IMG/VR virus record: IMGVR_UViG_3300031718_000001
Coordinates: 101,086 to 165,085 of that record
Length of the DNA stretch: 64,000 bases
From: a virus
Strand: one strand, 5' to 3'
Below the pieces are notes generated by a model that was given only the letters and a program-made list of their open reading frames with translations, made no database searches and was not told the DNA's origin. Made by a program: the position numbers and the translations under genes. Within the stretch, counting starts at the first letter, position 1. The number at the start of each line of letters is the position of its first letter. Positions 14,689 through 23,259 of the stretch are shown piece by piece.

Positions 14689-15101
14689 GGCTCTCTTTTC
14701 TCGCCCATCACGCTCTCGGTGAGGCGGGCGCTTTCCTTGCGGTTGTGGTCACGCCAGGCGATGTGCGCGGCTTCGAGGCCCAGGACCTCGGCGATCCCGA
14801 CGGCGAGACGCTGCCGCGGGGTCAGCGTGCGCTTCCACGCCCGGTAGCTCCGGCTCAGTACCCGGATGGCGATGAGCGCGAGCACGATCAGCGGAGCCCC
14901 GATCAGCACGGCCGAGGCCAGGCCCAGCCATAGGCCGGTACCCAGGTCGGCAGCATCGCCGTATGGCGAGTACTGGAACAGGTCGTACAGCGCGAACGGG
15001 GCTATGGCCCCGCCTGCGATCAGCGAGATGCTCCCGGCGAGCAGGCCGGCGCCAAGGCGCGAGGTCTTTACTTCACCGCTGCTGTGTCTTCCGCTCATCA
15101 T
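14685..15101 (-). CDS. Two-TM membrane protein, first gene of the antisense cassette
   Basis: 138 residues from ATG 15101 (ATG 15098 also possible), with GGAGG directly upstream. Two hydrophobic segments lie at residues ~18-42 and ~56-82, followed by a basic cytoplasmic tail of ~55 residues. TATACT six bases before the ribosome site could be the -10 of the cassette promoter; the conserved 20-bp element starts there on the other strand. Paired with a SLOG protein it may act as a membrane effector, as in SLOG-SLATT type systems; a holin-like role is an alternative. Both are inference. Confidence 0.6.
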   Translation of the reverse strand: MMSGRHSSGEVKTSRLGAGLLAGSISLIAGGAIAPFALYDLFQYSPYGDAADLGTGLWLGLASAVLIGAPLIVLALIAIRVLSRSYRAWKRTLTPRQRLAVGIAEVLGLEAAHIAWRDHNRKESARLTESVMGEKREP

Positions 15102-15110
15102 GCCTCCAGT

Positions 15111-15130
15111 ATACAGCTTTTCTTGCTAAT
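15111..15130 (+). promoter_or_regulatory. Conserved promoter/operator element, copy A
   Basis: ATACAGCTTTTCTTGCTAAT, the exact consensus. It lies between the divergent 2-TM gene (minus) and the tail gene starting at 15195 (plus). It offers an extended -10 (TTGC-TAATAG) rightward and TATACT leftward. Confidence 0.65.
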
Positions 15131-15194
15131 AGCGACCGCACCGCCAGGCAGGCCGCGCCCCAGAAGGATAGAGACGGGCTGCGAGGAGGTGCTG

Positions 15195-15809
15195 GTGGGA
15201 ACGGCGACGCTGGGCTACCCGGGCGGCCCGAACATCGCCTTCAGGATCGACCCCGAGATGATCACCTGGAACTGGCAGGTGCTGACCAATGTCACCGAGA
15301 CGATCGGCGGCCGGGTCATCCAGGTACTGGGGGCACGCCTGGAGGACCTCACTGTCCAGGGCTCGATGGGCCAGAACCACGCCGATCCGGCCAGCGGGGA
15401 GAGCTGGCAGATGGTCGAGGCCTTCGTCGCCACGATTACCCAGATCATGGAGGCTCAGTCGGCTGATAGCAACCAGCAGGCCCAGATGCACCCTCCGGCG
15501 GTCTTCAACTACCCGCCCAAAGGCTGGCGGTTCAATGTCTACGTCAAGTCGCTCACCGACCCCGACGGCCAGAACTCGGCGATCCTGCGGACGGGCAAGA
15601 TCAACCAGCGCTACTCCCTCTCCCTGTTCATCGTCCAGGACGGATCCTCGGCCCTGGTCAAGGCCGGCACCACCAACGGGGTGTTCAGCCAGAAGGCCTA
15701 CGACGCCGTGTCCGCGTTCATGGCCCGTATCTCCGACGGCGTGGGCTGGCACTTTACCCAGTACAACGGCCAGGTCACAGGCGTGATCGGCAATCCGGGA
15801 GGAAGCTGA
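15195..15809 (+). CDS. Tail/baseplate protein
   Basis: 204 residues from GTG 15195, which has GAGGAGG five bases upstream. The protein begins with a glycine-rich beta pattern (GTATLGYPGGPNIAFRID). It contains a helical stretch (SWQMVEAFVATITQIMEA) and ends in another beta segment. Its place after the tape measure suggests a distal-tail or baseplate-hub adaptor; the family was not recognised. It overlaps the next gene by one base (TGATG). Confidence 0.55.
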   Translation: MGTATLGYPGGPNIAFRIDPEMITWNWQVLTNVTETIGGRVIQVLGARLEDLTVQGSMGQNHADPASGESWQMVEAFVATITQIMEAQSADSNQQAQMHPPAVFNYPPKGWRFNVYVKSLTDPDGQNSAILRTGKINQRYSLSLFIVQDGSSALVKAGTTNGVFSQKAYDAVSAFMARISDGVGWHFTQYNGQVTGVIGNPGGS

Positions 15810-16051
15810 TGGCCGTTACCGACCGCCCCGCATGGGGAGCTGACGTGCCGATCTCGATGCCGGTGCCGGCCAGCGAGGCGCCCATGGTGGAGATGCACGG
15901 CTTCGCCATGACCCAGTTCCGCCTGGTGCACGACCTGACCTCGGCCGAGTACGAGGCCCTGTCCGTGCCGGTCTACGCCCCGGCGCAGCCCAACGGCAAC
16001 GTGGTGGCAGGCGACGCTGCGATCGATTCCAGGTCAGCGGCCAGTGGCTAG
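15809..16051 (+). CDS. Small tail-cluster protein
   Basis: 80 residues from ATG 15809, overlapping the previous stop. The N-terminal half is Pro-rich (PISMPVPASEAPMVEM) and the second half has RLVHDLTSAEYEALSVPV. It overlaps the next start by eight bases. Probably co-translated with its neighbours; function unknown. Confidence 0.5.
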   Translation: MAVTDRPAWGADVPISMPVPASEAPMVEMHGFAMTQFRLVHDLTSAEYEALSVPVYAPAQPNGNVVAGDAAIDSRSAASG

Positions 16052-16694
16052 GCAGGGACTGAACTGCACGCTGTCCTACGTCAACGGCGGCACGACCTAC
16101 ACCTACCGGGTGCGCGCGGGGGACCTGTCCTACGGCGTGCAGATGGTCTCGGCCGAGGACGAGGGCCGGGTCACGCGCGCCTATTACCCGCACAAGAGCG
16201 CCAATCAGCAGTTCAGCGTCCAGGTCCTGCTCAAGGACTGGGACGAGCGCTCCGACTTCATGAACTGGCTGACCAGCTACGCCCAGTGGGCGCTCGACCC
16301 GAATGCCGCGCGCACCGTGTTCCCGTTCATGACCGTCTCGGTGCCTGTCCGGAACTACCAGCAGACCGGTCTCCCCCTGACCGGGTACGAGTGGGGCGCG
16401 CACACCGCGATGATGTCGTTCTCTCCCACCATCGTGTTCGAGACCGGACTGTCGCCGGGCCAGAACGGGACCGGGATAACGGTCAGCTCGGTGATCAACC
16501 AGTGGAGCGCGTTCTCCGCGGACCCGGCCATCCAGTACTTCTACCCGTTCGGCACCCAGCTCTCGGCCAGCCAGGTACCGGAGGACTACAGCCAGGTCAT
16601 CCCGGCCGCCTCGACGCCGCCTGCCGCTACGAGCACCCCGCCCTACGCCCCGGGCTACAAGCCGCCGCCCAACTACTTCGACGTGACGGGGTGA
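16044..16694 (+). CDS. Tail/baseplate protein, Pro-rich C-terminus
   Basis: 216 residues from GTG 16044. The N-terminal ~150 residues are mixed (TTYTYRVRAGDLSYGVQ, DWDERSDFMNWLTSY) and the last ~45 are rich in Pro, Ala and Ser with a final PPPNYFDVTG. It precedes the hub lysin by four bases. Genes here in myoviruses often encode LysM-like or hub-adaptor proteins, but no LysM signature is evident, so only a virion role is inferred. Confidence 0.55.
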   Translation: MARQGLNCTLSYVNGGTTYTYRVRAGDLSYGVQMVSAEDEGRVTRAYYPHKSANQQFSVQVLLKDWDERSDFMNWLTSYAQWALDPNAARTVFPFMTVSVPVRNYQQTGLPLTGYEWGAHTAMMSFSPTIVFETGLSPGQNGTGITVSSVINQWSAFSADPAIQYFYPFGTQLSASQVPEDYSQVIPAASTPPAATSTPPYAPGYKPPPNYFDVTG

Positions 16695-16698
16695 GCTG

Positions 16699-19287
16699 AT
16701 GGCCGTCTTTATGTATTCGCCAGGGATAAAGGTCTACATCTCAACCCAGAGCAACGGCATCGTGGACGTGTCCGACGACGTGACCCAGGGCAACATGGTG
16801 CGCCGGTCGGATGGGGTATCGAGCTTCAGCTTCCAGCTCCAGAACCCGTTCCGGAAGTACTCGGGCATCTTCACGCCGAACGACCGGATCATCGTGATGA
16901 TGAAGCGCATTAGCTGGCTGCGCGTCTTCACCGGCTACCTGAACGCTGTCCCGCTCGTCACGGCCTGGCCGTCGAGCGTGCAGATCACCGCGAGCTGCTC
17001 GCTCAAGCGGCTCCAGTACTGGTTCTGGGATCCGGGGCTGCCCGCCAGCCAGAACATGGTCGCCCAGGCGATGGCCACGGCCACCACCAACCCCGACGAC
17101 GGGGGCGTGACCAACGCGGTGATGGCGATCCTCCAGAACGTCGTCGGCTGGCCGGCCGCTAACGTGCACATCGCAGGCATCCCGCAGGCCTGGTCCACCT
17201 GGGCCTACAAGATCGCCCAGGCTGTCCAGGCGGAGACGGCCGAGGCCGACGCGCTCGCCCAGCAGTTCTACGCCACCCTCGGTGCCGGGGGAACCGTCGG
17301 CGGCACGACCGGCGGGGGCGTCACCGTGACCAGCGGGGCGCTGAAGGCCGGCACCTACGGCGGCGTCCAGCTCACTTCCAGCCAGTGCAGCTACGCGATC
17401 CTCATCTACAACGTCTGCATGCAAATGGGCGGCACTACCCGGGATGCTGCCGTCGGCATCATGACCGCCTACCAGGAGTCGCGCCTCCAGAACCTCAACT
17501 ATGGCACCGGCAGCTCGCTCGGGCTCTTCCAGCAGGAGAACAACGGGGCATGGGGGACCACGGCGCAGCGGCTCAACCCGACGCACGCGGCCCAGGCGTT
17601 CTTCCAGGTGCTGCTGGCAATCAGCAACCGCGACAGCATGACCATGGACCAGGAGGCCCAGGCCGTCCAGCGCAGCGGCTACCCCACTGCCTACGCCCAG
17701 TGGCAGACGATGGCCACCCAGGTGGTCAACATCATGGCCAACGGCCAGGGCGCCAGCTCGCTGGGCAACGCCGCAGCGTTCAGCGCGCTGATGGCCAACG
17801 GCAAGGCCGGCAAGACCGACTGCACCCAGCTCCTGGGCACCGCGCTCGGCCTGGTGGAGAGCAACACGAGCATCACCTACCAGGAAGGCGGCGACTCTGC
17901 CCCGAACGTCGCCGATCCGACGCTGCTCGACTGCTCGTCCTTCGTGCAGTGGTGCATCTACCACACCCTCGGCTCGCTCAACAACTGCCCGCGGACCTCC
18001 CAGGACCAGAGCGCCTGGTGCCAGGCCTCGGGGAAGATCGTCACCGTCGAGGAAGGCCTCAACATCCCGGGCGCCCTGATGTTCATCGGCAGTCCGGGCA
18101 GCGCGACCCACGTCGAGATCTCCTGCGGCACCGGCCAGAACACGGTCGGAGCCCACCACAGTGGCACCTACGCGGGCGTCGTGACGGCCGGCAGTGCTGT
18201 CTGGGGCTGCGCGGGCCTGGTTCCCGGCTTCGACTACTCGGCGTTCAGCGGCAAGGCCCCCGCCTACAAGGCCGTGCCCACCGGCAGCTCGCTGGCTTCG
18301 GGCAGCTTCACTGCGGTGAGCGCCCAGGGACTTCAGACCAGCCCGGCCAGCACTGAGCCCTGGTACAACCCGAACGACCAGTTCGACACGCTCTTCGGGT
18401 CCAATCCGTGGTTTCCGGTCTTCGATACCGAGGCTGCCACTGAGTCCTCGGTGTTCACCGGCCCGCGCGCCCTGCTGAACGACCAGCCGCTGCTGCCGTA
18501 CCTGAAGAACCTGTTCGGGTCGGTCATGCGGTCCTACTGCTCAGGCCCCAATGGCGACCTGATCGCCTGGTTCCCCGACTACTACGGGATCTGGGGCACG
18601 GCTGCGATCATGCGAGTCGAGCCGATCGAGTTGCAGGACTTCACCGTCTACTGGGACGACACCAACCTGGTCACCCACCAGTACACCGTGGCCCCGCCCG
18701 CCCAGCAGATGGACCTGGGCAGCGGCCAGAGCCTCGGCATCACCCTCCCGGCCACTGGCCAGACCATCCCGCTCGACGTGATCTACGCGATGACCACCAC
18801 CGGCATAGCCACCATCGACATCCCGGCGATCATGTACGCCCTGTTCGGCCTGGAGCCGACCAAGGCAGCGGCCCAGGCCTTCATCGACTACATCTACAAC
18901 CGGTTCGGCGCGCGGCCCGACCTGGAGCAACTCCCGGGCGTGATCGGCCCGCAAGGCGAGTTCTTCTCCGCGCTGTTCCTGTTCATGAGGTCCTGGGCCT
19001 ACCAGTACAACGCGGATATCCCGCTGACCTTCATGCCCGAGCTGTGGCCGGGCATGCTGATCCAGATCCCGGCCTTCAGCTTCCAGGCCTACGTGACCAC
19101 GGTGACCCACAGCTTCCAGATGGGGCCGGGCGGGTTCTTCAACACCACCGTGAACATCGCGGCGCCCGCGCGCCTGCCAGGCAGCGGCAACGACTCAGGC
19201 GGCCAGCTCATCGGCCTGCCGGTAGCCGGCGGCCTTACCGCGGGCACCAACCTGCCGATCCCCGGCGCCGGTACCGGGAGCACCTGA
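16699..19287 (+). CDS. Baseplate hub protein with two peptidoglycan hydrolase domains
   Basis: 862 residues. Residues ~1-110 and ~560-840 look like the two halves of a gp27-type hub (VDVSDDVTQGNMVRR at the start; MPELWPGMLIQIPAFSFQAYVTTV near the end). Between them are two enzyme domains. A lytic-transglycosylase-like domain has Glu260 in AVGIMTAYQESRLQNL followed by SLGLFQQ. An NlpC/P60 domain has Cys412 (LDCSSFVQWC), His471 (THVEIS) and His486/487 (GAHHSG). Together they would cut glycan strands and peptide stems during penetration of the actinobacterial wall. Its stop overlaps the next start (TGATG). Domain limits are approximate. Confidence 0.75.
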   Translation: MAVFMYSPGIKVYISTQSNGIVDVSDDVTQGNMVRRSDGVSSFSFQLQNPFRKYSGIFTPNDRIIVMMKRISWLRVFTGYLNAVPLVTAWPSSVQITASCSLKRLQYWFWDPGLPASQNMVAQAMATATTNPDDGGVTNAVMAILQNVVGWPAANVHIAGIPQAWSTWAYKIAQAVQAETAEADALAQQFYATLGAGGTVGGTTGGGVTVTSGALKAGTYGGVQLTSSQCSYAILIYNVCMQMGGTTRDAAVGIMTAYQESRLQNLNYGTGSSLGLFQQENNGAWGTTAQRLNPTHAAQAFFQVLLAISNRDSMTMDQEAQAVQRSGYPTAYAQWQTMATQVVNIMANGQGASSLGNAAAFSALMANGKAGKTDCTQLLGTALGLVESNTSITYQEGGDSAPNVADPTLLDCSSFVQWCIYHTLGSLNNCPRTSQDQSAWCQASGKIVTVEEGLNIPGALMFIGSPGSATHVEISCGTGQNTVGAHHSGTYAGVVTAGSAVWGCAGLVPGFDYSAFSGKAPAYKAVPTGSSLASGSFTAVSAQGLQTSPASTEPWYNPNDQFDTLFGSNPWFPVFDTEAATESSVFTGPRALLNDQPLLPYLKNLFGSVMRSYCSGPNGDLIAWFPDYYGIWGTAAIMRVEPIELQDFTVYWDDTNLVTHQYTVAPPAQQMDLGSGQSLGITLPATGQTIPLDVIYAMTTTGIATIDIPAIMYALFGLEPTKAAAQAFIDYIYNRFGARPDLEQLPGVIGPQGEFFSALFLFMRSWAYQYNADIPLTFMPELWPGMLIQIPAFSFQAYVTTVTHSFQMGPGGFFNTTVNIAAPARLPGSGNDSGGQLIGLPVAGGLTAGTNLPIPGAGTGST

Positions 19288-22200
19288 TGGCGCCGCCCCG
19301 GGCAACCGTCAACGCGGCCACCCAGTCCGTCGGCTTCACCGCGAAGCTGGTCACGGTCCAGTCCGTCAGCGCCGACGGCACCCAGGCCGTGTGCGTGGAC
19401 CGGCAGAACACCCAGACCACCGTCAGCATGCTGGTGGAGCGCAGCAAGGGGCCGCTCCCGGCCGCGGGCGAGACCTGGCTCCTCGACCAGGCCCTGGGCA
19501 TGTGGACCTTTGCTGCCTTCGTGGCGACCTCCTCCGGCCAGTTCGCCGGGGGATCTAGCGGCTCGACGGCCGGGGGGTCGAAGATCACCGTGTCGTCCGA
19601 GTCCCCGGTCAACCCGCAGACGGATGACATCTGGGTCAACGGGTCCTCGGGCAACGCGATCTTCTGGTGGTCCGGCAACGCCTGGGTGGCTACCCAGTTC
19701 GGCACCGCGGCGCTCGCCAACGGCGCGGTCACCGCGGCGAAGATCGCCAGCAGCACCATCACCTCCGCGCAGATCTCTCCCGACGCCGGGATCACGGCCG
19801 GGCAGGTCGCCTTCACGGTTGGCGAGATCGGCGGCTCGCGGGTATGGACCGAGACATCCCAGCCGCAGGATCCGGGCATCGGCGACCTGTGGATTAACCC
19901 GGCCAACGGCAACATGGTCTCGACATGGAACGGCCAGCAGTGGACGGCCATCCAGTTCGGTGCGTCAGCGATCCAGCCGGAGAGCCTGACCGCCGCGCAG
20001 ATCTCGGCAGAGGCAGGTATCGGACCAGGGCAGGTCAGCTTCACGGCCAGCGACATCGGCGGAGTCACCACGTCGGTTTCGTCAGCCCAGCCGGCCAACC
20101 CGAATCTGGGCGACCTGTGGTTCAACGGCGCGGCCTCCTACGCCCTCTACGAGTGGAACGGCGCGGCCTGGGTGCCCTACCAGTTCGGCACTCAGGCGAT
20201 TGCGGCCGGGAGCGTCACGGCTGCGCTCATCGCGGCTAACACGATTACCGCCACCCAGATCGCCTCGGGAACGATCACCTCGGCCCAGATCGCCGCCGGG
20301 ACGATCACCGCGCAGAGCCTGGCCGTCGGCGGTGCAGTCAACTTCAACCCGTACTTCGCCGGCGGCTCGGTCACCGGCTGGGCCGGGTACCAGGGCGCGA
20401 TCACCGCGATACAGCCCAGCGGCTCGCCGTACCCCTGGGCCGCTCAGCTTGTCCCCAACGGCACCGGGTCGCTGCCTGCGATCCAGGGGTCGCCAGCACC
20501 GTTCCCGGTCATCCCCGGCCAGTACTACCTGGTGTCGGCTGTCGTCAATACCCCCGCGACGGGCGTGCAGCTCGGGTTCACCTGGGAGAACTCATCCCAG
20601 GGATTCCTGTCCACCTCGGCCGCCTCGATCGCCGTGCCGTCCAGCACGTGGGAGGTCATCTCCGCCATCCAGCAGGCACCGGCCGGGGCTGCCTTCGCCT
20701 ACCCCCTCGTCGCCCTGCCCGGCACGCCGCCGCCGAGCACCACGCTCGCCGTCGAGGCCTTCCTCGTGCTCACCCCGCTGAACGGCGGGATCATCGAGGC
20801 CGGCACGATCACGGCCGCGCAGATCGCCGCTGGCACCATCATTGCCGGGATCATCAACGGAACCACAGTGACCGGCGCGACCCTCCAGAACAGCGCGACG
20901 TTCCCGCGTACCTCGATCAATCCGGACGGATCGCTCACCATCACCAACAGCTCTGGCTCTGTCATCTTCAAAATCGGCCCGGACGGCACCATGTACTGGT
21001 ACAACCCGTCAGGGACCGAGTTGCAGATGGAACTCCAGCCCGGCGGTACCACGCTGATCTACCAGTCAGCTACCGGCCCGGTCGAGTTCGACTTCGAGGG
21101 CACCGGCACAGGCTCAACCGACAGCTTCACCCCGCAGAACGCCACCCTGGCCGCATCGAGCGCCTGGAGCTACACCGGCCAGTGGTCCCTGCTGATCACC
21201 TCGACGGGCGCCAGCACGTACGGAGCGACCTCGCCCGCCTTCGCGGTAGTCGCCGGAACCACCGTAACGGGCAGGCTCACGGTCTACGCCAGCATCCTGC
21301 TGAACGCCGTCTCGATCGGCGTCACCTTCTGGTCCGGCACCAACGGCACCGGCACCAACCTCGGCACGGTGAACGGAGACCTGGGCACCACGTCGATCGC
21401 CGCGACGGCCAACCAGGTGCTGACGATCACCGGGGCGGCCGTGCCGGCAGGCGCGCAGAGTGCCACGTTCTTTATCGAGGAGTCGTACGCCGACCCGTCC
21501 GGTACCCAGATCTGGATCGATACCGTGCTCTTCGCCGGCGGCCTGATCTACTCCAGCTCCCCGACAGCAGGAACTGACAGCTTCGGGAACACCGTCGAGC
21601 AGGGCACCAACTTCCGCGGCCTGCCGGGCCTGACCAATGTCTTTGGCGTCGAGGACCCCTATGGCCGCCAGCTCATGAAGGTGGACGCCTCGGGGAACAT
21701 CTCCGGCCAGCTCGTCAGCGCGGCTACCGATGTACAGATCGCCGGCAACTCGGTGTCTGCCCTGCTGGCCGACGCCCCCCAGGGCATCATCAACGCCGGG
21801 TGGACGCCAGTCGGCCCGTGGCCTTCTGCCGCGATCGGCTCGACTGAGACGGCGATCCTCGAACTCGACCAGTACCTCCAGGCCGGACGCTCGTACACGC
21901 TTCAGGTGCAGCCCTTCGACATCCAGGGCTCGAACGGCGGCAATTACCGGACCTACATCACCGTGCGCGCGACCTCGAACGGGACTACCCCGACCACCTC
22001 ATCGCCGGCGCTCGTCAGCAACACGCCGCTCAACTTCTCCGGCACCACCCAGGGCTCCTGCTGGATGCTGCACCCCGGCTACACCATCGTCATCAACCCG
22101 ACGGCTACCGGCCTCTACCGGTTCCTGGTCACCGGGAACACGAGCGGAGGCGGAGGCACGTTCCAGCTTGCCAGCTCGATGGTCGTGACGATCGAGGACA

Positions 22201-22787
22201 ACGGCATCCAGACCAACAACAACACGGCCAACAACGGGATCGCGCTGGGCACTGGCACCAGCGGGGCTGCGGGGGGCGCCCAGAACTGGACCGAGACTTT
22301 CACTCCTGCCGCCACCTGGTCTTACGGCCCGGGTGGCTCCCTGGTCTCCAGCGATGATGTCCTGTACCAGGGCGACTACGGGGGGAACAGCGGCTACGCC
22401 TATCACTCGTGGATCGAGTGGGGAGTCGGGTCGCTCGGCGACAATCTCAACACCGTCCTCAACTACTCGGTCCAGTCGGTGACCCTCACCCTGACCAACA
22501 TGTACAGCTACTACGCCGACGGTACGACCGTCTCGTTCCACAGTGGCACCACCCTGGGCAACCTGACGACCGTCTCGAACGAGTTGCAGAACTGGGCGAT
22601 GGGCGAGGGGCAGACCCTGGCGACCGAACTCATCGGGACGGCGTGGGCTCCCTTCAAGGCAGGCGGCCTGACGTATACCGTCCTGCACCCGCCCAGCAGC
22701 AGCCTCGCCCTCAACTACGCGGGATACTGGGCCGGCCCCGACATACCCGCTCAGCAGCCCCTCCTCACGGTCAAGTACAACCACTGA
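19287..22787 (+). CDS. Large tail spike/fibre with repeated GDLW domains
   Basis: 1166 residues from ATG 19287; the frame is open upstream to 19044 but overlaps the hub gene. Residues ~105-320 hold three similar units, each with a G-D-(L/I)-W-(I/F)-N motif and a W-N-G-x-x-W pair. Between and after them come T-x-x-Q-I-A-x-G-T-I-T type hexapeptide repeats expected to form a trimeric beta-helix. The C-terminal ~600 residues include several beta-sandwich regions, the last with SVQSVTLTLTNMYSYYADG, which may bind cell-wall glycans. It directly follows the hub gene, so a central spike or fibre attached to the baseplate is likely. Confidence 0.65.
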   Translation: MAPPRATVNAATQSVGFTAKLVTVQSVSADGTQAVCVDRQNTQTTVSMLVERSKGPLPAAGETWLLDQALGMWTFAAFVATSSGQFAGGSSGSTAGGSKITVSSESPVNPQTDDIWVNGSSGNAIFWWSGNAWVATQFGTAALANGAVTAAKIASSTITSAQISPDAGITAGQVAFTVGEIGGSRVWTETSQPQDPGIGDLWINPANGNMVSTWNGQQWTAIQFGASAIQPESLTAAQISAEAGIGPGQVSFTASDIGGVTTSVSSAQPANPNLGDLWFNGAASYALYEWNGAAWVPYQFGTQAIAAGSVTAALIAANTITATQIASGTITSAQIAAGTITAQSLAVGGAVNFNPYFAGGSVTGWAGYQGAITAIQPSGSPYPWAAQLVPNGTGSLPAIQGSPAPFPVIPGQYYLVSAVVNTPATGVQLGFTWENSSQGFLSTSAASIAVPSSTWEVISAIQQAPAGAAFAYPLVALPGTPPPSTTLAVEAFLVLTPLNGGIIEAGTITAAQIAAGTIIAGIINGTTVTGATLQNSATFPRTSINPDGSLTITNSSGSVIFKIGPDGTMYWYNPSGTELQMELQPGGTTLIYQSATGPVEFDFEGTGTGSTDSFTPQNATLAASSAWSYTGQWSLLITSTGASTYGATSPAFAVVAGTTVTGRLTVYASILLNAVSIGVTFWSGTNGTGTNLGTVNGDLGTTSIAATANQVLTITGAAVPAGAQSATFFIEESYADPSGTQIWIDTVLFAGGLIYSSSPTAGTDSFGNTVEQGTNFRGLPGLTNVFGVEDPYGRQLMKVDASGNISGQLVSAATDVQIAGNSVSALLADAPQGIINAGWTPVGPWPSAAIGSTETAILELDQYLQAGRSYTLQVQPFDIQGSNGGNYRTYITVRATSNGTTPTTSSPALVSNTPLNFSGTTQGSCWMLHPGYTIVINPTATGLYRFLVTGNTSGGGGTFQLASSMVVTIEDNGIQTNNNTANNGIALGTGTSGAAGGAQNWTETFTPAATWSYGPGGSLVSSDDVLYQGDYGGNSGYAYHSWIEWGVGSLGDNLNTVLNYSVQSVTLTLTNMYSYYADGTTVSFHSGTTLGNLTTVSNELQNWAMGEGQTLATELIGTAWAPFKAGGLTYTVLHPPSSSLALNYAGYWAGPDIPAQQPLLTVKYNH

Positions 22788-22790
22788 CCG

Positions 22791-22813
22791 CCGGCCCGGA
22801 AGAAATGAGGAGG
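22791..22813 (+). promoter_or_regulatory. CCCGGAAG leader before wedge gene
   Basis: CCGGCCCGGAAG, then AAATGAGGAGG. An almost identical copy stands at 25641-25661. The AGGAGG is the ribosome site of the downstream gene. Confidence 0.4.
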
Positions 22814-23259
22814 TGGGCGCCATCAGGGACCTACAGCTCGTCGGCGGCGACCTGTTCGCATCCGGCCGCGGATTCGCCACCGTCACCGGGGTGAACTACG
22901 TGCGCCAGCGCGTGGCCACGGCCCTGTCCGAGCCGTACGGCTCCGACCCGTACAACCCCGCCTGGGGCTCGGCCCTGTCCGGGTACCTGGGCGGCCCGCA
23001 GGTCGCCGGGACCTCCGCGCTGATCACCTCCGAGGTGTCCCGCGTGCTGGCCGGCCTGATCGCCGCGCAGCAGCTCATGATCACCTCCAGCGCCATGCAG
23101 GGTACCCGGAGCCAGCTCGCCGCGGCCGACACGATCGCCTCGGTGGACAGCGTGAATGCCTCGGCCGGGATCAGGCCCGACGCCATCGCCGTGGCGGTCT
23201 CCCTCACGACCCAGGGCGGCCAGCAGTTCCAGGTCGCGCGGATGGTGACCGGCTCATGA
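22813..23259 (+). CDS. gp25-like baseplate wedge protein
   Basis: 148 residues from GTG 22813. IRDLQLVGGDLFASGRGFATVTG, followed by VRQRVATALSEPYG and then PAWGSALSGYLGG, is the pattern of T4 gp25/P2 gpW wedge proteins, which nucleate sheath assembly at the baseplate. Size fits the family (about 130-150). It overlaps the gpJ-like gene by ATGA, the usual gp25-gpJ order. Confidence 0.75.
   Translation: MGAIRDLQLVGGDLFASGRGFATVTGVNYVRQRVATALSEPYGSDPYNPAWGSALSGYLGGPQVAGTSALITSEVSRVLAGLIAAQQLMITSSAMQGTRSQLAAADTIASVDSVNASAGIRPDAIAVAVSLTTQGGQQFQVARMVTGS

Noticed and set aside
14685-15101. A dedicated holin for the GH25 endolysin
   Set aside because: The 2-TM protein is 22 kb away, antisense and in a separate cassette; the holin cannot be assigned from this sequence.
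16741-18159. A 472-residue minus-strand open frame
   Set aside because: It lies entirely under the hub lysin gene, whose domains are clear, and is Arg/Gly/Asp-rich in shadow fashion.
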